From contig JAJRPI010000038.1 of assembly GCA_024280895.1 (NCBI GenBank), positions 1 to 41,277 on the forward strand: a stretch of 41,277 nt of DNA, given 5' to 3'. The position numbers were made by a program, and so were the translations under genes. Origin of the DNA: Alphaproteobacteria bacterium (GTDB lineage Bacteria > Pseudomonadota > Alphaproteobacteria > Rhizobiales > JAKIUO01). Below, one piece after another: positions 36,788 through 41,277 of this stretch. Positions within the stretch are counted from its first letter, which is position 1; every line of letters starts with the position of its first letter. Under the pieces are notes generated by a model. The model saw nothing but the letters and a program-made list of their open reading frames with translations. It was not told the DNA's origin and searched no databases.

Positions 36788-38055
36788 TCAGCGGCCTGCT
36801 TGTTATTTGTTAGATGATCAGCCGCCTCAAGCATTAGACGCCGCGCCACTTCTTGCTTGTCTAGAGAGGGCCATTTCTCCACTTCTTGATCAATGACCAG
36901 CGTCACCTGATTGCGATCACCGCCAAAGGTGCCCGATGATGGAGACACATCATTGGCGACAATCCAGTCACATCCTTTAGCTTTTAGTTTTTTGCGGGCG
37001 TTCGCAATCAGATCTTGCGTTTCGGCTGCAAAACCAATCACCAGTTGCGGGCGCTTTCGCCCTTTGGCGGACAGCGTCTTCAAGATATCGACATTCTCAA
37101 CAAGCCCCAGAACAGGGGGTTTTGATCCGATTTTCTTGATCTTATGGTCAGCATTTTGGGCCACACGCCAATCCCCAACTGCGGCTGCGCAAACGGCGAT
37201 ATCAACAGGTAGGGATTTTTGGGCTGCGGTCAGCATCTGTTCGGCTGTTTCCACACGCACTATTTCAATACCCTCTGGCACCGGCAAACTTGTAGGGCCA
37301 GAGATCAGCGTGACCGATGCCCCAAGGTCTCTTGCGGCCATCGCGATTGCATAGCCCTGTTTTCCAGACGAGTGGTTGGCGATATATCGAACCGGATCAA
37401 TCGGCTCATGGGTTGGACCAGCCGTCACCAGCACATGACGCCCCTCCAGTAAAAGATCGCGGGGGCTATCACTATGACCAGCTAGCAGCAAGCTTTTGGG
37501 GCCTTCAATTTTTTTCTGGCTTAGCAGCGCATCTATTTTTTCCAAAATAAGGGCGGGTTCGAGCATGCGTCCCTCGCCCTCTTCACCGCAGGCCATGTCA
37601 CCGATGGCAGGTCCAGCAAAATGAACACCGTCTTCGATGAGCTGAGCGCGATTGCGTTGTGTGGCTTTGGCCTCATACATAAAGGGGTTCATGGCTGGGG
37701 CGATCAATATGGGACTATTGGCCGCCAGCAAACAGGTCGTCGCAAGATCATTGGCCAGCCCATTGGCTATTTTTGCCATAAGATCAGCCGTCGCTGGCGC
37801 CACAACAATGAGATCAGCGTCACGAGCCAGCTGGATATGACCGATTTTCGCTTCATCATCCAGATCAAACAGATCGGTAAAGGTTTTTTCGCCCGCCAGC
37901 GTGGAAACCGACAAGGGCGTCACAAATTCAGCCCCGCCTCTGGTAAAAATAACGCGCATGTTTGCGTCGCGCTTTTTTAAAAGGCGGATCAATTCCAGCG
38001 ATTTATAAGCGGCAATACCACCGCCAATGATCAGCAATATGGATTTATCGTGCAT
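36784..38055 (-). CDS. coaBC: Bifunctional phosphopantothenoylcysteine decarboxylase/synthetase
   Basis: Makes 4'-phosphopantetheine for coenzyme A in two steps: CoaB joins 4'-phosphopantothenate and cysteine, and CoaC decarboxylates the product with FMN. The N-terminal CoaC half has '[18 protein letters not shown]', 'PALNPFMY'-like '[10 protein letters not shown]' and the catalytic-cysteine loop '[12 protein letters not shown]'. The C-terminal CoaB half has '[18 protein letters not shown]' and '[14 protein letters not shown]', then '[15 protein letters not shown]'. 423 residues is the usual length. The end overlaps dut by 4 bp. Confidence 0.96.
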   Translation of the reverse strand: MHDKSILLIIGGGIAAYKSLELIRLLKKRDANMRVIFTRGGAEFVTPLSVSTLAGEKTFTDLFDLDDEAKIGHIQLARDADLIVVAPATADLMAKIANGLANDLATTCLLAANSPILIAPAMNPFMYEAKATQRNRAQLIEDGVHFAGPAIGDMACGEEGEGRMLEPALILEKIDALLSQKKIEGPKSLLLAGHSDSPRDLLLEGRHVLVTAGPTHEPIDPVRYIANHSSGKQGYAIAMAARDLGASVTLISGPTSLPVPEGIEIVRVETAEQMLTAAQKSLPVDIAVCAAAVGDWRVAQNADHKIKKIGSKPPVLGLVENVDILKTLSAKGRKRPQLVIGFAAETQDLIANARKKLKAKGCDWIVANDVSPSSGTFGGDRNQVTLVIDQEVEKWPSLDKQEVARRLMLEAADHLTNNKQAAE

Positions 38056-38139
38056 GTCTTAAGCTCTACTGATTGAAAAGTTTTGAAGACTTTAGCAGTT
38101 TATAGCGCTCGGGGCTAATTTTAGCGCTCAATATTTTTG

Positions 38140-38481
38140 CGCTCACGGCTACTCCTCGCTGCGCTCAGGCCTGCGCGGACGCGCGCAATGCGCGGCGCGT
38201 AGTCACGCTTGCCTCCCAAGAGCTCGGATTGTTTCGCTCACGGCTAATCATCGCTGCGCTCAGGCCTGCTTCCCCATTGCCCTATCGCTTCGCTATTTGA
38301 GGGCTATGACACGCGCAAAACGCTGCGCGTGGTTACACCTGCCGAAGCGGTGCTTCGGAATTCTTCATTCTCGTAAAATCTCACAGAGAAAAAGAATTCC
38401 GACCAACGGGAAGGCAAGCGTGACTACGCGCCACGCTTTGCGTGCCCTATTGGAGGCCCGCCGTCAGGCGGAATAGCCGTG
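38140..38481. repeat. Large nested inverted-repeat element between coaBC and fliJ
   Basis: No gene is seen in this 430-bp gap. It is bounded by CACGGCTA (38144-38151) and TAGCCGTG (38474-38481). Inside, GGCGCGTAGTCACGCTTGCC (38194-38213) has a perfect 20-bp inverted copy at 38413-38432, and TCGGAATTCTT (38355-38365) an inverted copy at 38392-38402, with the hairpin CCGAAGC..GCTTCGG between. A 35-bp direct repeat (38140-38174 and 38235-38269, two mismatches) is also present. The nested arms fold into one long hairpin. It could be a non-autonomous mobile element, a structured RNA or a replication/transcription barrier. Confidence 0.7.
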
Positions 38482-38488
38482 AAATATA

Positions 38489-38902
38489 TTAAGCCTGTCT
38501 ATGATGGCGTGAGCTGGCGATTTCGTCCAGTTCGTCACGCTCTTCTGCATCACGTGCTTCCAGCACCCGTGCGGTTTCGCGTTCCCCGACTTTTTCGACC
38601 TTTTTCAGCTCTTCAAAAGAAGCAGCGAGATCGTCACGGGCTCCATTGAGCTTGCCTTCAAGTTCAGACACGCTGTCGACAATACGCTCGCGTCGGGTAA
38701 TGGCGTCCTTGGCCCATAAAGGATAGCGGCAATCATTCATGTCAGATGTGCCAGCGCGCTGCTGTTCCACTTCTACCTGGCGATCAAGATCGCGCGCCAT
38801 GCGTTGAAAATCGTCGATCATTGATTCAAGATCGGCAACTTTTTGGCGGCGCTCGTCTACTTCAAATTTGCGCAGGCGAATAAGACTGTCATGTGATTTC
38901 AT
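38489..38902 (-). CDS. fliJ: Flagellar export chaperone FliJ
   Basis: A 137-residue, highly charged coiled-coil protein ('LIRLRKFEVDERRQKVADLE' at the start, then long Glu/Lys/Arg-rich helices to 'EERDELDEIAS'). FliJ forms the stalk in the FliI ATPase ring of the flagellar type III export apparatus and recycles chaperones. The assignment rests on position directly downstream of fliI and on length and composition, since FliJ is poorly conserved. The 106-bp spacer from fliI is longer than usual and A/T-rich. Confidence 0.82.
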   Translation of the reverse strand: MKSHDSLIRLRKFEVDERRQKVADLESMIDDFQRMARDLDRQVEVEQQRAGTSDMNDCRYPLWAKDAITRRERIVDSVSELEGKLNGARDDLAASFEELKKVEKVGERETARVLEARDAEERDELDEIASSRHHRQA

Positions 38903-39008
38903 CGTTCGGTACCCCTTACTATTTACGAACTACGGATAAACAATATAATTGAATTAGGTAAAATCGCCGTTAAGCACCCAATTTTTTATTGCAGCAAAAA
39001 TTTTATGC

Positions 39009-40358
39009 CTAACTTTGCGTTAAGCGTTCCTCTTCACTACCTGCATTAAGGTTATTCAAGACTTGTGCCAGCTGGGCATACCCCTCTTCCAGCGAACAGG
39101 CCTCGTCTTTTTGCTGGCTGAGAAACGCTTCCAGCAAGGGGTGGTAGACAATGGATTCATCCACTTCCGCGTTAGAGCCCTTCCTATAGGCTCCCAACCG
39201 TATCAGCTCTTCCATGTCAGAATAGGTCGACATGAGCTGCTTGGCGCGCTTGATAAGCGGTAAAAATTGCGGTTCGACACATCCTGGCATGGTGCGAGAA
39301 ATCGATTTCAGGACATTAATGGCGGGATAGCGTCCCGTTTCGGCAATGGAGCGTTCCATAACGATATGCCCATCGAGAATACCGCGTACCGCGTCCGCTA
39401 CCGGTTCATTATGATCATCACCCGTGACAAGCACCGTGAACAGGCCTGTTATACTGCCCTCGCCAACGCCCGGCCCGGCCCGCTCCAGCAAGCGCGGCAG
39501 TTCGGTAAAGACGGTTGGTGTGTAGCCTTTGGTGGTTGGAGGCTCCCCCCCTGCCAGGCCGATTTCGCGTTGAGCAATGGCAAAACGGGTGATGCTGTCC
39601 ATCATGCAAAGAACCTGCTGGCCCTGATCTCGGAAATATTCCGACAATGCCATCGTCAACCAGGTCGCCTGACGACGCATTAATGCCGCTTCATCCGAGG
39701 TCGCCACGACAACAATGGAGCGCGCCAACCCCTCTTCCCCCAGATCATCTTCAATAAATTCCTGTACCTCGCGGCCACGCTCGCCGATCAGACCGATCAC
39801 CGCCACGTCAGAAGAGGTATTGCGCGCCAGCATGGACATCAGGACCGATTTACCAACGCCGGATCCCGCAAAAATCCCCATGCGCTGCCCAGCGCAGCAA
39901 GTGATGAAACTATTGAGCGCTTTGACACCCAGATTAATTGGCGGCCCGACCCGCGAGCGATCACCGGCTGCCGGAGGCGAGCGGCGCAATGGAGCTGCAA
40001 CGAGCCCTTGCGGCAAGGGTCCCTTACCATCAATGGGATGACCAAGAGCATTGACCACACGGCCCAACCACTCTTTTGTTGGAAAAACGGCTGGTTCTGC
40101 GCTCTCCAGCACGGCGCGATCACCCATATGAACGCCATCAAGATCGCTAAACGGCATGGCAACAGCCGCGCCGTTCTTGAAACCAACAATTTCGCAAAGC
40201 CGCTGATTGCCGCGACCAGCTTCAATAACAATGCGCGAACCAAGCCCCATCGCCCGCACCGGCCCAACAATTTCGACCAGCAACCCCTGCACGCCATTGA
40301 CGCGCCCGTAAATCTGTCGCTCGGGGATAGACTTTATATCTGCGATCAATGCGTCCAT
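39009..40358 (-). CDS. fliI: Flagellum-specific ATP synthase FliI
   Basis: Hexameric ATPase of the flagellar export apparatus, related to F1 beta. The 449-residue product contains Walker A '[17 protein letters not shown]', '[19 protein letters not shown]', Walker B '[20 protein letters not shown]' and '[19 protein letters not shown]'. ATG 40358 starts '[20 protein letters not shown]'; a TTG at 40418 would add 20 residues and seems less likely. It heads a minus-strand fliI-fliJ unit divergent from ctrA, with a CtrA box between them, consistent with the known CtrA control of early flagellar genes. Confidence 0.95.
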   Translation of the reverse strand: MDALIADIKSIPERQIYGRVNGVQGLLVEIVGPVRAMGLGSRIVIEAGRGNQRLCEIVGFKNGAAVAMPFSDLDGVHMGDRAVLESAEPAVFPTKEWLGRVVNALGHPIDGKGPLPQGLVAAPLRRSPPAAGDRSRVGPPINLGVKALNSFITCCAGQRMGIFAGSGVGKSVLMSMLARNTSSDVAVIGLIGERGREVQEFIEDDLGEEGLARSIVVVATSDEAALMRRQATWLTMALSEYFRDQGQQVLCMMDSITRFAIAQREIGLAGGEPPTTKGYTPTVFTELPRLLERAGPGVGEGSITGLFTVLVTGDDHNEPVADAVRGILDGHIVMERSIAETGRYPAINVLKSISRTMPGCVEPQFLPLIKRAKQLMSTYSDMEELIRLGAYRKGSNAEVDESIVYHPLLEAFLSQQKDEACSLEEGYAQLAQVLNNLNAGSEEERLTQS

Positions 40359-40396
40359 GAGCTCGCCTATTGCTATAATTTGTTCGTATGCGCCGC

Positions 40397-40631
40397 GAAT
40401 CAGCACATGACTGTGCAATAATTAACGCGCGATTCGATCATCACGTCTAGCAATTAAGGGTTCGTTAAGGGTTTGATTAATATAAGGCCGGTATGCGATC
40501 AGTTACAAAACTGCTTGACGTGACCCTCGCAAGGGGTGTTCGCACCTATTTTGTAACCCGTGTGCAACAGTTAAGTTTTCTAGCACAAACGGGGTTTGAC
40601 CAGATCGTTGGTAAGGGTTTAGTAATGATTC
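40397..40631. promoter_or_regulatory. GANTC (CcrM) sites and inverted repeat in the ctrA leader
   Basis: GANTC methylation sites lie at 40397-40401 (GAATC), 40431-40435 (GATTC) and 40627-40631 (GATTC). GTTACAAAA (40502-40510) and TTTTGTAAC (40549-40557) form a perfect 9-bp inverted repeat around a smaller ACCCTCGCAAGGGGT hairpin. In Caulobacter, ctrA transcription is sensitive to CcrM methylation; the same may apply here. I see no gene in the 390 bp between fliI and ctrA. Confidence 0.55.
40454..40468. promoter_or_regulatory. Perfect CtrA box between fliI and ctrA
   Basis: TTAA (40454-40457), GGGTTCG, TTAA (40465-40468) is an exact TTAA-N7-TTAA site, about 96 bp before the fliI ATG and 280 bp before ctrA. 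It is placed for CtrA autoregulation and for control of fliI-fliJ. Confidence 0.75.
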
Positions 40632-40749
40632 GTCTGTAATTTCTTGGTTCGAGTTAATAAAAAACTATTTTTGAATTTTGGCGCGCCGACCTAGTCCTCA
40701 GTACGGCGATTTGGGGGTCTCTTAGGACCAATCCAAGAGAGGACGACAG

Positions 40750-41277
40750 ATGCGGGTTCTCCTTATCGAAGACGATAGCGCAACAGCGCAGAGCATTGAA
40801 CTAATGCTCAAGAGTGACGGGTTCAACGTTTACACGACGGACCTTGGAGAAGAGGGTGTCGATCTCGGCAAGCTCTATGACTATGATATTATCCTTCTGG
40901 ATATCGGCTTGCCCGATATGAGCGGCTATGATGTCTTGAAGACTTTGCGAGTGGCAAAGGTCGAAACGCCGATCCTGATCTTGTCAGGTCACAGCGGTAT
41001 CGATGACAAGGTTAAAGGTCTGGGCTTTGGTGCCGATGACTATATGACCAAGCCATTCCACAAGGATGAGCTGGTCGCGCGGATCAACGCGATTGTCCGG
41101 CGCTCCAAAGGTCACTCACAATCCATACTCAATACAGGTCTGCTGGCCGTCAATTTTGACGCCAAGACCGTGCAGGTCGATGGACAGCCCGTTCATCTGA
41201 CTGGCAAAGAATATCAAATGCTCGAATTATTGTCGCTGCGCAAAGGCACGACACTAACCAAGGAAATGTTCCTCAAC
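40750..41277 (+). CDS. ctrA: Cell-cycle response regulator CtrA (cut by window end)
   Basis: OmpR-type response regulator that controls DNA replication, division and flagellum genes in alphaproteobacteria. The 176 codons shown hold the receiver domain ('[20 protein letters not shown]', phospho-acceptor D51 in '[15 protein letters not shown]', conserved Lys in '[10 protein letters not shown]') and the start of the DNA-binding domain ('[20 protein letters not shown]'). Identity with the CtrA family is very high in these regions. GAGAGGA (40737-40743) fixes the ATG. The 3' end lies beyond the window. CtrA boxes at 10454 and 40454 are its likely targets. Confidence 0.97.
   Translation, partial: MRVLLIEDDSATAQSIELMLKSDGFNVYTTDLGEEGVDLGKLYDYDIILLDIGLPDMSGYDVLKTLRVAKVETPILILSGHSGIDDKVKGLGFGADDYMTKPFHKDELVARINAIVRRSKGHSQSILNTGLLAVNFDAKTVQVDGQPVHLTGKEYQMLELLSLRKGTTLTKEMFLN

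Noticed and set aside
40374-40379. TATAAT hexamer near the fliI start as a ctrA -10 box
   Set aside because: It lies about 370 bp from ctrA and next to the fliI start on the opposite strand, with no matching -35; probably chance in A/T-rich DNA.

Overview
The window looks like a chromosome segment from an alphaproteobacterium, most likely of the order Hyphomicrobiales (Rhizobiales). The reasons are a clear CtrA master cell-cycle regulator beside fliI/fliJ, perfect CtrA boxes (TTAA-N7-TTAA), an Omp25/Omp31-like barrel protein, the rpsT-dnaA neighbourhood, a bactofilin, a queG/SDR/uppP/NDUFA9-like block, and 'AAAACCGG..CCCACTTTTCC' intergenic repeats. I cannot name a genus. I see no tRNA, rRNA, CRISPR array, integrase or transposase.

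Layout. 1-2911: serine biosynthesis (serC-serA) behind a structured leader. 2912-3246: a duplicated segment of about 140 bp that includes the bactofilin 3' end. 3240-8981: bactofilin, a methyltransferase, an SDR-like protein translationally coupled to queG, uppP, and an NDUFA9-like SDR. 9453-12995: a lipoprotein L,D-transpeptidase, an outer-membrane barrel protein with a CtrA box upstream, a parvulin isomerase and rpsT. 12996-21284: a gene-free stretch of about 1 kb with a DnaA box, then dnaA, dnaN, recF, a LysE-type exporter and gyrB, the replication-initiation cluster. 21434-22835: a small muconolactone-isomerase-like protein and mdh.

23042-32726 is the accessory-looking part, all on the minus strand. 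It holds two neighbouring proteins that share an unusual repeated motif (LLxEL+xDIxxL+xE), one soluble and coiled-coil, the other membrane-anchored with a Sel1/TPR-like tail; an orphan TAXI-type binding protein with no TRAP permease; a large TIR-NB-ARC-TPR (NLR-like) protein; and a ParA-like ATPase paired with a small acidic protein. This is the best candidate for an undescribed system. The TIR-NLR is a plausible anti-phage sensor-effector, but functional links among these genes are inference.

32944-38055: cysK directly abutting a MoeB/ThiF-like E1 gene that has lost most of its zinc ligands, an EamA exporter, a secreted CXXCH mini-protein, dut and coaBC. 38140-38481: a large nested inverted-repeat element. 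38489-41277: fliJ and fliI (minus strand) diverging from ctrA (plus strand, cut by the window end), with a perfect CtrA box and GANTC sites between them.

Several starts were moved inward from the longest open frame on the basis of ribosome binding sites, signal peptides or 4-bp stop/start overlaps. At least two genes (queG and the NDUFA9-like gene) appear to use TTG.
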